Shown piece after piece: positions 52,472 to 61,278 of a stretch of 64,000 nucleotides of DNA (position 1 is the stretch's first letter; every line of letters starts with the position of its first letter). The stretch covers positions 5,699,836 to 5,763,835 of the forward strand of contig KL662191.1 in NCBI GenBank assembly GCA_000733415.1, in the 5' to 3' direction. The translations under genes and the position numbers were made by a program. The notes beneath the pieces are model-generated. The model searched no databases, was not told the origin of the DNA, and saw only the letters and a program-made list of their open reading frames with translations. This DNA is from [Leptolyngbya] sp. JSC-1 (GTDB lineage: Bacteria > Cyanobacteriota > Cyanobacteriia > Elainellales > Elainellaceae).

Positions 52472-54379
52472 ATGACCAATAGTAGCTTTCCGATTGACCT
52501 TGGTGCCTATCAACCGCTCAAGCTCGATCCCACCAATCCCACCCTCAGCGATCAGCAGCGGGCAGCCTTAAAAGCCAATATCCAGCTTTGCCGGGATGCC
52601 ATTGTGTTCTTTACGGCGACCGGGGCAGCTAGGGGTGTGGGTGGTCACACCGGCGGCCCCTACGACACGGTTCCCGAAGTGGTAATTCTGGATGCCTTGT
52701 TCCGCAACGCGCCGGATCAGTTTGTGCCGATCTTTTTTGATGAAGCCGGACACCGAGTCGGAACGCAGTACCTGATGGCAGCTTTAGCGGGCGATTTGCC
52801 TGCTGAACAGTTGATGCACTATCGCATGGCCGACTCAAAACTGCCCGGACACCCGGAACTGGGACTCACTCCCGGCGTCAAGTTCAGCTCCGGTCGATTG
52901 GGACATATGTGGCCCTATGTCAACGGAGTCGCGATGGCCAATCCTGGCAAAACCGTGTTCTGTCTCGGCTCAGATGGCTCGCAGCAAGAAGGCAACGATG
53001 CCGAAGCGGCTCGCCTCGCGGTGGCCCAGCACCTGAATGTCAAGCTGATCATCGATGACAACGATGTGACGATTGCCGGTCATCCCTCCAAATACCTGCC
53101 TGGTTTTAGCGTCGCCAAGACGTTGGAAGGTCACGGCCTCAAGGTGCTCACCGGCGATGGGGAAGATATTGACGGCCTTTATGCTCGCATCTGCGAAGCT
53201 GTGACTACGCCCGGACCAATTGCGGTGATCAACAAGCGTCCCATGTGCCCCGGCATCGAAGGATTGGAAGGCTCGAACCACGGTCATGACGTGATTTCGG
53301 TGAAGCTGGCGCTGCAATATCTGGAGAAACGCGGCCACACGGCAGCCGTCGAGTATCTCAACCAGATCGAAAAGCCCAAGCAGACCTACACTTTCATTGG
53401 CTCCGGCGATCAGTGGGACTCCAACCGCAACGTATTCGGGGATGCCGTTGTCGCCATCCTTGGCAGAATGAGCGAGGCAGAGCGCAAAGCCAACATCATG
53501 GTGATCGACAGTGATTTAGAAGGTTCCTGTGGCCTGAAGAAAATTCATGACGCCCATCCCGAAGTGTTCATCCCCTCTGGAATTATGGAGCGGGGCAATT
53601 TGTCGGCAGCCGCAGGTTTTGGCATGGAGCAAGGCAAACAAGGCATTTTCGCTACCTTCGCCGCCTTTTTGGAGATGTGTATCTCTGAAATTACAATGGC
53701 GCGGTTGAACTACTCCAACCTGCTCTGCCATTTCTCCCATTCCGGCATTGACGACATGGCTGACAACACCTGTCACTTTGGCCTCAACAACTTCTTTGCC
53801 GACAATGGCCTCGACGATGGCTACGAAACCCGCCTCTACTTCCCGGCTGATGCTGGCCAAATGAAAGCCTGTGTCGAAGCGGTGTTTAACGATCCAGGCC
53901 TGCGGTTTATTTTCTCGACCCGTTCCAAAACGCCAAATATTCTGGACGCGAATGGCAATAGCCTCTACGGCGAAGGCTACACCTTCACACCGGGCAAAGA
54001 CGAGGTGATCCGAGAAGGCAGTGCAGGCTACATTGTTGCTTTTGGCGATGCCCTCTATCGTGCCCTCGACGCCGTAGAACGCCTGAAGCAACAAGGCATG
54101 GATGTCGGCCTGATCAACAAACCGACCTTGAATGTGGTGGACGAAGAAATGATGGCCAAGATTGGCAAGTCGCCCTTTGTCCTGACCGTAGAAGCCTTTA
54201 ACCGCAAGACGGGTCTGGGTAGCCGCTTTGGGTCCTGGTTACTGGAGCGGGGCTATACACCCAAGTTTGCTTATCTGGGAACTCACGAAGAAGGCTGTGG
54301 CGGTCTCTGGGAACAGTACCCGCATCAGGGACTGGATCCAGACGGCATCATTGCTAAAGTGAAACAGCTAGCAGGCTAA
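52472..54379 (+). CDS. Transketolase-like thiamine diphosphate enzyme (divergent paralogue)
   Basis: A 635-residue ThDP enzyme of the transketolase superfamily. The cofactor motif is GSDGSQQEGNDAEAAR ending in IIDDNDVTI, and HTGGPYDTVPE and SSGRLGHMWPYVNG are active-site stretches. It diverges clearly from the canonical transketolase encoded 3.8 kb downstream (58148-60163), for example in lacking the GHPGLPMG motif. It could act on a different sugar or keto substrate. AGGAAG precedes the ATG. Monocistronic, with a terminator at 54414-54440. Confidence 0.85.
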   Translation: MTNSSFPIDLGAYQPLKLDPTNPTLSDQQRAALKANIQLCRDAIVFFTATGAARGVGGHTGGPYDTVPEVVILDALFRNAPDQFVPIFFDEAGHRVGTQYLMAALAGDLPAEQLMHYRMADSKLPGHPELGLTPGVKFSSGRLGHMWPYVNGVAMANPGKTVFCLGSDGSQQEGNDAEAARLAVAQHLNVKLIIDDNDVTIAGHPSKYLPGFSVAKTLEGHGLKVLTGDGEDIDGLYARICEAVTTPGPIAVINKRPMCPGIEGLEGSNHGHDVISVKLALQYLEKRGHTAAVEYLNQIEKPKQTYTFIGSGDQWDSNRNVFGDAVVAILGRMSEAERKANIMVIDSDLEGSCGLKKIHDAHPEVFIPSGIMERGNLSAAAGFGMEQGKQGIFATFAAFLEMCISEITMARLNYSNLLCHFSHSGIDDMADNTCHFGLNNFFADNGLDDGYETRLYFPADAGQMKACVEAVFNDPGLRFIFSTRSKTPNILDANGNSLYGEGYTFTPGKDEVIREGSAGYIVAFGDALYRALDAVERLKQQGMDVGLINKPTLNVVDEEMMAKIGKSPFVLTVEAFNRKTGLGSRFGSWLLERGYTPKFAYLGTHEEGCGGLWEQYPHQGLDPDGIIAKVKQLAG

Positions 54380-54413
54380 GTTTCGCTGAGATTGACCGTT
54401 GAGATTGGTTTAG

Positions 54414-54440
54414 AGGCTCTGCTTACGGGTAGGGCCTTTT
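54414..54440 (+). terminator. Hairpin terminator after transketolase-like gene
   Basis: AGGCTCT (54414-54420) pairs with AGGGCCT (54431-54437), including one G-U pair, followed by TTTTG. Placed 35 bp after the stop. Confidence 0.6.
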
Positions 54441-54699
54441 GTTTGATTCAGCCATTCATCCTCTACAATTGCTGTGCATCATCTGCTGTGCATCATCTAA
54501 AATCGCATAAAATCGCAGCCCAATATCGATGAAATGGATAGGACAACTTTGAGATTGCTGAACTGTGCAAGAACTTGGGGGTTTGGATGGCTCCAAACCA
54601 TTTGGCGTATCATTTGGCGTACCGACACATAATACAATTGAACTACAGTCAGCTAATTAAACTACAATCAACTACAACAACTTCAAACTGAGGTGTGAC

Positions 54700-55173
54700 A
54701 TGGACTTTGAGGCAACAGTTTTCGGGACGGGATTGGGACTCGGTCTGCTAGTGGCTTTAGGCATTTGGCTCAACAAGTGGCGAGTGAATTCCTCACTGCG
54801 TAAAGAATTAGACAATATGAAAAAGCATCTCCAGACTCAGCTCAGCATCAACGCCAAAGGCTATGAAGAGATGCAGCAAGAGCTGAAGCGACTGAAGCAA
54901 GAAAACGAGAATTTGCGCATCACAGTGGCTACCCTCTCCAACAAACCGGGCAGAACCGAACTTAGAACCCTGCAAACCTGGGATAAGGCCGTGCGGATCA
55001 TGACCGTCAACTCACCCGGATTTGCGCCCGCTTGGGAGATGGCGCTTGCCGAAGCCAGTAAGGAAGTCCAGGAAATTGACACCGGTGTTAAAGCTCTGGT
55101 ACGGCGAGTTTTTCCAATGTTGCCTCAAGAGTTGAGCAGTGCCCATTCCGACGAAGTCAACAGCAATAATTAA
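54700..55173 (+). CDS. Membrane-anchored coiled-coil protein, 157 aa
   Basis: One N-terminal membrane helix (TVFGTGLGLGLLVALGIWL) followed by a coiled coil (about 30-80, LRKELDNMKKHLQTQLS and EEMQQELKRLKQENENLR) and a helical C-terminal part (TLQTWDKAVRIMTV). A cyanobacterial hypothetical. It may tether a partner at the membrane; function unknown. GAGGTG precedes the ATG. Confidence 0.75.
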   Translation: MDFEATVFGTGLGLGLLVALGIWLNKWRVNSSLRKELDNMKKHLQTQLSINAKGYEEMQQELKRLKQENENLRITVATLSNKPGRTELRTLQTWDKAVRIMTVNSPGFAPAWEMALAEASKEVQEIDTGVKALVRRVFPMLPQELSSAHSDEVNSNN

Positions 55174-55196
55174 GCAAAATTAGGGAAATTAGGCAA

Positions 55197-55448
55197 CATT
55201 AAGCACAAAATCCCAGCCTTCGTTGCCCAACCCTTCTCGCTCAGCAGGGCTTCTATCTCGCAGCTAAATGGCCAGCTGTCAGGAAACTCGATGGCTGAAT
55301 AGTCTTGTCGAGCGTCAGTCAGATGTTGGATTTTTTGCAGTCGTGGTCTGCGTCATGATTGCTGTGCCTTGAGTTGGGCAACGGTTGCTTCGCACCAGGC
55401 CACAAAATCCTGATCGTATAAGCTGAGGTCAGGCATCGTTTGAACCAT
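55197..55448 (-). pseudogene. DUF29 protein remnant
   Basis: The minus strand starts MVQTMPDLSLYDQDFVAWCE, ATVAQLKAQQS-stop, the N-terminus of a DUF29 protein, and then in another frame ARQDYSAIEFPDSWPFSCEI and EALLSEKG, the family C-terminus. The middle of about 90 codons is gone. DUF29 is a common cyanobacterial accessory family of unknown function. Confidence 0.65.
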
Positions 55449-55514
55449 TTTCAGTTCTGCCAGAGCTACTTCCAACGCTATCACACCCAGTTAGAAGCAT
55501 TAAAATTGCAATCA

Positions 55515-55820
55515 ATGAAGAAAATCATTGCCCTGGTTTTAGGACTGGTTCTGGCATTCAGCCTGCCTTTACCTGCCGCAGCCGTCTTCTGCCGCACGCT
55601 CGGAGAGCAGACCGTTTGCATTCTAGATGTTAAGCGCAGTGCTAAAAACTATTGGGAATACCGTGCTGCTGTGAAAGTGAACGATGAGGAGCGCCCAATC
55701 GAAATCTACAACTGCCGCGATCGGATCCGCGTCAGACAGGATGGTATAACCGTACCGTTTCAGTCCAATGGAGCTGGCGAGCTGATTTGTCGAATGCTCA
55801 ATCGTGCCCGCCAGTCATAA
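55515..55820 (+). CDS. Small secreted protein with two Cys pairs, 101 aa
   Basis: Starts with a signal peptide (MKKIIALVLGLVLAFSLPLP, AAAVFC) with likely cleavage after AAA. The mature region of about 75 residues has four or five cysteines (FCRTLGEQTVCIL, YNCRDRIR, LICRML) that could form disulfides, and a beta-rich pattern. I chose the ATG at 55515 rather than the open frame from 55440. Probably periplasmic; function unknown. Confidence 0.7.
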   Translation: MKKIIALVLGLVLAFSLPLPAAAVFCRTLGEQTVCILDVKRSAKNYWEYRAAVKVNDEERPIEIYNCRDRIRVRQDGITVPFQSNGAGELICRMLNRARQS

Positions 55821-55830
55821 ACGGATGGCT

Positions 55831-56394
55831 TTATTGCTTCGCAAGCTGGCTGAGTAGCGCTAGCGCCTCTTGTGTTTGCTGCTGGTTTTGCTCTTCCTGC
55901 TGACGAGCTTCAGCCTCGGCTCTCTGGGCTTCTTCTTCCAGTAACTCCTTCACCAGGTCTACAGGCGGCAACATGGTTGAGTAGTGCTCGCGCAGCCAAT
56001 AGTGAGCAGCAGATAGCACCGTTGTCAGCTTAGCACCACGCTCTAACCGGACTCGTTTCTTTTTGACCACCTGACACAGCTCTAGATACAAATGCTTGAT
56101 CAGGCCCGGTTCGGTTCTCAGCTCTCGGCTGTTGGGGATATTCGAGCTAGCGAGCATCGCCTCCAAACGAGCATTGGCACTGCGGGTCCATTGCTTGATG
56201 ATTTCGATTTCCAGCTCGGTTTCGTCAATCATCTTGCGCTTGGCCTTGAACATGCGGCTGCGGTGGGGCAATTCCCTCATTTCTTGCTTCAGGCGTGCCC
56301 GCACCAGATATAAGTCATGAATTCTGCGGTTTGCTTCTTTCAGGGATTTTGGCAAAACCACGTCGATTTCGACGCCACGAATGTTGAATAACAT
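55831..56394 (-). CDS. Helical basic/coiled-coil protein, 187 aa
   Basis: A 187-residue, mostly helical and charged protein: MLFNIRGVEIDVVLPKSLKE, a basic helical middle (KMIDETELEIEIIKQWTRSA), and an Ala/Glu/Gln-rich coiled tail (EEEAQRAEAEARQQEEQN). No known domain. The ATG is 35 nt after RNA element copy 2 (56430-56580), so that leader probably controls it. It is convergent with the secreted-protein gene. Confidence 0.7.
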   Translation of the reverse strand: MLFNIRGVEIDVVLPKSLKEANRRIHDLYLVRARLKQEMRELPHRSRMFKAKRKMIDETELEIEIIKQWTRSANARLEAMLASSNIPNSRELRTEPGLIKHLYLELCQVVKKKRVRLERGAKLTTVLSAAHYWLREHYSTMLPPVDLVKELLEEEAQRAEAEARQQEEQNQQQTQEALALLSQLAKQ

Positions 56395-56429
56395 AGGTTT
56401 GATTGAGGTTTGTAGAGATTAAACGAATC

Positions 56430-56580
56430 CCAAAACCTAGCCTCTCTTTGGTCGAAGCAAAAACAGGGGGCTATGCAGTGATGTAAAATCCACCTTAGCC
56501 TCCCATGCTGCTGAACTCAGCCGAGGGGGTCAGCCGCCTTGGAGCTGCCGGATACAGCCTGGGGCGGCGCTAGATTTTGG
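56430..56580 (-). promoter_or_regulatory. Structured RNA leader, copy 2 of a two-copy family
   Basis: Minus strand, 151 nt. P1 pairs 56569-56580 with 56430-56441 (12 bp with one G-U), followed directly by P2 (56563-56568 with 56533-56538, GCCGCC/GGCGGC) with a capped inner hairpin, the conserved UGACCCCCUCG (56522-56532), P3 (GCUG/CAGC, 56518-56521 with 56510-56513), then GGGAGGCUAA and a weak P4. P2 differs from copy 1 by a paired U-A to C-G change. The element ends 35 nt before the start of the 187-aa gene. Confidence 0.68.
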
Positions 56581-57034
56581 ACGAACTAGACCCAATGAAT
56601 CAGATCAATGAATTAGATCAACAACTGAACGAACTGAATTTACTGAACTTAATAAAGGTTGCTTCGGATTTTTGAAACAACTTAAACAGAGAGATTACTC
56701 GCATCATGTCTCTTTAGTCAACTATTTTGCAGAAACTGTAGCGTTTCAACAAATTTGTGGAACAGGAGACAGGAGACAGGAGCATGAATGCCCAGTGCAT
56801 GGAATTTGCGGCTAGACAGACAAAGTCCGCCTACGCAGACTTGTGAAGATCGGGATGTCGGTCTACGAAGACACGCTTTGTCTAGTTGTCTATGTAGCTG
56901 CTTGTCTATGTAGCTGCTTGTTTATGTAGCTGCGAATTCCATTCGCCAAACGGTTTGGGAAAACACCCATTGGCTCATGCCCGTACAGGAATTAAAAAAA
57001 CCATTCTGACTCCTGACTCCTGACTCCTACCTTC
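56581..57034. other. Gene-free stretch with a 16-bp tandem repeat
   Basis: No gene seen. At 56886-56933 a 16-bp unit TTGTCTATGTAGCTGC is repeated three times with one mismatch. GGAGACAGGAGACAGGAG and CTGACTCCTGACTCCTGACTCC direct repeats are also present. Apparently spacer sequence. Confidence 0.6.
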
Positions 57035-57787
57035 CTACCCCAACTGCGACGGCAAAACAAAATATTTCTGCCAAGTCTCAACCGTTTCATCGGGCAGCCT
57101 GGAGTAGGACCATTCGATATGGGCACAGAGTCCTTCCAGGTCGGGGAATAGTGTCGAGGCGTTAACGCCCAATCGGTCGAGTTCAAACCGGAGCTGGGCG
57201 AAGCAGGCGGGAGGGATCGCTATTTTGGTCAAACGAGGCAGGTGAGCCGGAGAGCTATTTAGACCTAAAAATTGCGCTTGGGCCGGATCAAACGGATGAA
57301 TTGTGAACCAACCAAGCTGTGCTCCAATTCGAGCACTGACGATCTTCGGCTTGATCAACAAAATTCGGTCAATTTGAAACGGACTAGTTTGCTGGGAAAC
57401 CGTGGCATAATCCTCACGATCGGGTTGGTAAAGCCAAATCACACCGGCTTGATCTGAGGCAGGTCTGTTGACGGCAAACCACAGAGCCGCCAGTGGGTTG
57501 ACGCTCCAGTCGAGCAAACGGGTTGCTAGGCCATGATGCTGCATCACCGCCAGCCATTCCCAGTCGTTTTCGGGTAGTTGTTCTAGACAGGGAATGCTCC
57601 GCAGTTTGAAGTCCTCCAGCATCGCCTGCTCGGCTTCTAGAATCGGCAAGTAGGTCAGCAGCCGCGCAATTTTAGGCAGCAGTGGCAAGTCTCTTCTTTG
57701 GCCGCGATATAGAGACCGTTTTCCCCGGTTGATTGCTCCAATCGTAGTGATCAATTCGGCAGTCGTGTTGATAGTAACTTCTTGCAT
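57035..57787 (-). CDS. FRG-domain protein
   Basis: A 250-residue protein with the FRG domain signature: YRGQRRDLPLLPKIAR near the start, EWLAVMQHHGLATRLLDWSV and NPLAALWFAV. FRG proteins occur in bacterial defence and phage-related contexts but the activity is not established. The C-terminal half (AFDPAQAQFLGLN-type region and RFELDRLGVNASTLFPDLEG) is typical. Solitary gene. No membrane segment. Confidence 0.85.
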   Translation of the reverse strand: MQEVTINTTAELITTIGAINRGKRSLYRGQRRDLPLLPKIARLLTYLPILEAEQAMLEDFKLRSIPCLEQLPENDWEWLAVMQHHGLATRLLDWSVNPLAALWFAVNRPASDQAGVIWLYQPDREDYATVSQQTSPFQIDRILLIKPKIVSARIGAQLGWFTIHPFDPAQAQFLGLNSSPAHLPRLTKIAIPPACFAQLRFELDRLGVNASTLFPDLEGLCAHIEWSYSRLPDETVETWQKYFVLPSQLG

Positions 57788-58147
57788 AGACGGGCTGGCA
57801 TAGACTTGAAAGTGGGCAAAACAAGGGGTAGCTCAGCTCATTATTTCTAGTGGTCAGAGCCTACAAGCCCAACGAAACGGTGGCGGCAAGATGCCCGCAC
57901 TCTATTAATAATTTATTAATAAGTTGAATTCCTTCTATAGATGAACGACTGATTACGACCGAGATTCTCGTCTAAAGCTCCGCTATTAGTGAGACTATTA
58001 ATGGGACTATAGATCATTGTTGCCTTAGGTTATAAACTAAAAAAAGGGCAATAGGTATAGTTACTTACTTTTTTGGTCGGTAAGTTATTGTACGACGCTC
58101 AATCTTCTGTCCATCCAAGCGTTAGCCGTTGTTGAGTAGAGAAAGTC
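57788..58147. other. Intergenic region upstream of tkt, 360 bp
   Basis: No gene. AT-rich pieces with short direct repeats (CTATTA, TATTAATAA). It must contain the tkt promoter; no site could be assigned with confidence. Confidence 0.4.
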
Positions 58148-60163
58148 ATGGCTGTTGCGACAACCCAATCCCTCGAAGAACTTTGTATTAATTCCATCCG
58201 ATTCCTGGCGATCGATGCCGTTGAGAAAGCCAAGTCCGGACATCCAGGACTGCCGATGGGTGCTGCTCCAATGGCGTTTGTGCTCTGGGATCAATTCATG
58301 CGGTTTAATCCCAAAAATCCCTATTGGTTCAACCGCGATCGGTTTGTGCTGTCGGCAGGTCACGGCTGTATGTTGCAGTATGCCCTGATGTATTTGACGG
58401 GTTACGACAGTGTGACGATCGACGAAATCAAAAACTTCCGCCAATGGGGGTCCAAAACGCCCGGACACCCGGAAAACTTTGAAACGCCCGGTGTGGAAGT
58501 CACGACTGGACCGCTGGGTCAGGGCATTGCCAATGCAGTCGGCTTAGCAATTGCAGAAGCTCATTTGGCCGCTAAATTTAATAAACCAGACCTCACCCTG
58601 GTTGATCACTACACCTACGTGATTTTGGGCGATGGTTGCAACATGGAAGGCATTTCCGGCGAAGCCTGCTCGCTGGCCGGTCACTTGGGATTGGGTAAGC
58701 TGATTGCCCTCTACGACGACAACCATATTTCGATCGACGGTTCTACCGATATTGCCTTCACCGAAGATGTGTCGAAGCGGTTCGAGGCTTACGGCTGGCA
58801 TGTGCTGCATGTGGAAAACGGCAACACCGATCTGGCTGCCATTGCCAAGGCGATCGCAGAAGCCAAGTCCGTCATCGACAAGCCAACCATGATCAAGGTG
58901 ACAACCACGATTGGCTACGGTTCACCCAATAAGCAAAACACGGCAGGTGTCCACGGTGCGGCCCTCGGTGGCGATGAAGTCAAACTCACCCGCGAAAACC
59001 TGGGCTGGAATTACGAGCCGTTTGTGGTGCCCGATGATGCCCTTAGCCACATGCGGCAAGCAATTGAGCGGGGTGCCAGTGCCGAAGCCGAATGGAACGA
59101 AATCTGGGCGCAGTACAAGACCAAATATGCCGAAGATGCCACCTTGTTCGAGCGGATGATCAGCGGCAAGCTGCCCGACGGCTGGGATAAGGTGCTGCCT
59201 ACCTACAAGCCCGAAGACAAAGCGCTGGCAAGCCGTAAGCATTCGGAAATCTGCCTCAACAAGATTGCGGAAGTATTGCCGGAACTGATTGGCGGTTCGG
59301 CTGACCTGACCCACTCCAACCTGACCGAACTGGAATGCTCTGGCAGCTTCCAAAAAGGCGGCTACGAAAACCGTAATCTTCACTTTGGCGTGCGCGAACA
59401 TGGCATGGGTGCGATCTGCAACGGCATTGCCCTGCATAGCTCTGGGCTGATTCCCTACGGCGCTACCTTCCTGATCTTTACTGACTACATGCGGAACGCG
59501 ATTCGCTTGTCGGCCCTGTCCCATGCGGGCGTGATCTGGGTGATGACCCACGACTCGGTAGCCCTAGGCGAAGATGGCCCAACCCACCAGCCGGTAGAAA
59601 CAATTGCGTCGCTGCGGGCTATTCCTCAGCTAACTGTGATTCGTCCGGCAGACGGAACCGAAACTTCTGGAGCCTACAAAGTGGCGATCGAAAACGCCAA
59701 GCGAAACCGACCGACGCTGCTGGCCCTCTCGCGGCAGAACCTGCCCAACCTGGCCGGTAGCTCGATTGCTGGCGTAGAAAAGGGAGCCTACACGGTGGTG
59801 GATTGCGACGGTACGCCGGAGCTGATTCTGATCGGCACGGGGTCCGAGGTGAATCTCTGCGTCCAGACGGCTGAAAAACTGACGGCGGAAGGTCGCAAGG
59901 TGCGGGTGGTCTCCATGCCCTCTTGGGAACTGTTTGAGACCCAAGATGCGGCTTACAAAGAGTCGGTGCTGCCCAAAGCAGTGAAAAAGCGGCTGTCGGT
60001 CGAGGCTGGCATTAGCATGGGCTGGTGCAAGTATGTCGGCAGCGAAGGCGACTCGATCAGCATCGATCGCTTTGGCGCGTCGGCTCCGGGCGGTACCTGC
60101 ATGGAGAAGTTTGGCTTTACGGTTGATAACGTGTTGAGCAAAGCCAAGACACTCCTTGGGTAA
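58148..60163 (+). CDS. tkt: Transketolase
   Basis: A 671-residue canonical transketolase of the Calvin cycle and pentose phosphate pathway. The N-terminal AKSGHPGLPMG, the thiamine diphosphate motif GDGCNMEGISGEACSLAGHL, DDNHISIDG, TTGPLGQG, and the C-terminal FGVREHGMGA and VMTHDSVALGEDGPTHQPVE are all present. Starts MAVATTQSLEEL. Cytoplasmic, monocistronic, ended by a terminator at 60216-60241. Confidence 0.98.
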   Translation: MAVATTQSLEELCINSIRFLAIDAVEKAKSGHPGLPMGAAPMAFVLWDQFMRFNPKNPYWFNRDRFVLSAGHGCMLQYALMYLTGYDSVTIDEIKNFRQWGSKTPGHPENFETPGVEVTTGPLGQGIANAVGLAIAEAHLAAKFNKPDLTLVDHYTYVILGDGCNMEGISGEACSLAGHLGLGKLIALYDDNHISIDGSTDIAFTEDVSKRFEAYGWHVLHVENGNTDLAAIAKAIAEAKSVIDKPTMIKVTTTIGYGSPNKQNTAGVHGAALGGDEVKLTRENLGWNYEPFVVPDDALSHMRQAIERGASAEAEWNEIWAQYKTKYAEDATLFERMISGKLPDGWDKVLPTYKPEDKALASRKHSEICLNKIAEVLPELIGGSADLTHSNLTELECSGSFQKGGYENRNLHFGVREHGMGAICNGIALHSSGLIPYGATFLIFTDYMRNAIRLSALSHAGVIWVMTHDSVALGEDGPTHQPVETIASLRAIPQLTVIRPADGTETSGAYKVAIENAKRNRPTLLALSRQNLPNLAGSSIAGVEKGAYTVVDCDGTPELILIGTGSEVNLCVQTAEKLTAEGRKVRVVSMPSWELFETQDAAYKESVLPKAVKKRLSVEAGISMGWCKYVGSEGDSISIDRFGASAPGGTCMEKFGFTVDNVLSKAKTLLG

Positions 60164-60215
60164 GGGCGGCCTAACGCCTTCTCAGTTGACTCAGTTTTAC
60201 TGAATCTTAATCTTT

Positions 60216-60241
60216 AGCTCTCCAATCGGAGGGCTTTTTTA
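60216..60241 (+). terminator. Intrinsic terminator of tkt
   Basis: AGCTCTCC (60216-60223) pairs with GGAGGGCT (60228-60235, one G-U pair) around AATC, followed by seven T residues. Confidence 0.85.
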
Positions 60242-60368
60242 CTGCTTTTTGTTCAAGGATTGTGCCTGCTTGTGCTATAAATCACACGAATTGCAGCCAA
60301 TTATCACCTTCTACCCTGCTCGAATCAGCGATATTATCTGACATAAGCCACCCTCGTGAACTGTGTAC

Positions 60369-60617
60369 ATGTCAATTCAGATTTGCCTGCTAGACTCTGC
60401 CCTTTCAGAACTGTTTGCCCAAGCAACAGAATCCGGGCATCTGACATTGGCAGACCGCTATGGGCTATTGGCCGCCCTGCTTCAGGCCGAGTCCCTGACC
60501 GACGAGGAACGCTCGGTGATTGATCGGATGCTTTATGCAATTGTGCGGGGGCGGCTGCGAGTTGTGGATGATATTTCAGTCGTGCAGCCTCAACCTTCGC
60601 TATCAACAAAAAATTAG
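60369..60617 (+). CDS. Small conserved hypothetical protein, 82 aa
   Basis: An 82-residue, leucine-rich helical protein (LLDSALSELFAQATESGHLT, RYGLLAALLQAESLTDEERS, VIDRMLYAIVRGRLRVVDD). It resembles short cyanobacterial proteins of unknown function, possibly regulatory. A GTG at 60363 is in frame; I prefer the ATG at 60369. Confidence 0.65.
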   Translation: MSIQICLLDSALSELFAQATESGHLTLADRYGLLAALLQAESLTDEERSVIDRMLYAIVRGRLRVVDDISVVQPQPSLSTKN

Positions 60618-60691
60618 CAAACTCACAGAAGTACTCATAGAGGGAATGCAAAAGTAACTCATAAAATAGAGTTACAAATTACCAAAGTTCG

Positions 60692-60845
60692 ATGACTGAA
60701 CTTGTTATGCTCGAGCTTCCAAAGGCATTAGCACAGCAGGCTAAGGGTATTGCAGCGCTGACCTACCGAAGCTTAGAAGATGTTTAATCGAGTGGATCGA
60801 CCGCGCTGTTGCAGAGCTGCCGGTCGAATCTTTACCGGACAAAGT
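60692..60845 (+). pseudogene. Antitoxin-like N-terminal fragment, frameshifted
   Basis: MTELVMLELPKALAQQAKGI, then AALTYRSLEDV-stop, and after a missing T (GATGTTTAATC, where GTT-TTA is expected) LIEWIDRAVAELPVESLPD. I recall this as the N-terminal 50 residues of a common cyanobacterial antitoxin-like family of about 115 residues. The rest of the gene and any toxin are absent. Confidence 0.5.
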
Positions 60846-60858
60846 TGGGCTTTTACCA

Positions 60859-61275
60859 CTAATCACCCGCAATATGGACAAATAACTCCCGCAAATGACT
60901 GTGATCGCGGTGCTCCCAAACATAGATGCCTTGCCAGGTGCCTAATACCAACCGCCCGTTGGCGATGGGGATTTGCTCAGAAGTATGGGTTAATACCGTG
61001 CGGATATGAGCGGGCATATCGTCTGGTCCCTCGGTGCTGTGGATGTAGTGATAGCCATCGGGAACCAGCTTCGCCAAGAAATTGCTCAGATCAGCCAATA
61101 CATCCGGGTCGGCGTTTTCCTGGATGATCAAGCTAGCCGAGGTGTGGCGCAAAAACAGGTGACAAAGCCCGGTTTGGATGCCCGACTCTGCTACCACTGC
61201 CGCCACTTTAGACGTGACCTTGTGCAATTTTTTGCCTTGAGTTTGGACTTTGATAATTTGCTGGTATTGAGCCAT
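60859..61275 (-). CDS. YjbQ family protein (UPF0047)
   Basis: A 138-residue YjbQ-type protein with the family core: FLRHTSASLIIQENADPDVL, DGYHYIHSTEGPDDMPAHIR and the C-terminal GTWQGIYVWEHRD. Conserved histidines suggest metal binding. Members were reported to have weak thiamine-phosphate synthase activity, but the true role is unsettled. It lies 3 bp downstream of the 67-aa gene and probably shares its transcript. Confidence 0.9.
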   Translation of the reverse strand: MAQYQQIIKVQTQGKKLHKVTSKVAAVVAESGIQTGLCHLFLRHTSASLIIQENADPDVLADLSNFLAKLVPDGYHYIHSTEGPDDMPAHIRTVLTHTSEQIPIANGRLVLGTWQGIYVWEHRDHSHLRELFVHIAGD

Positions 61276-61278
61276 TGA

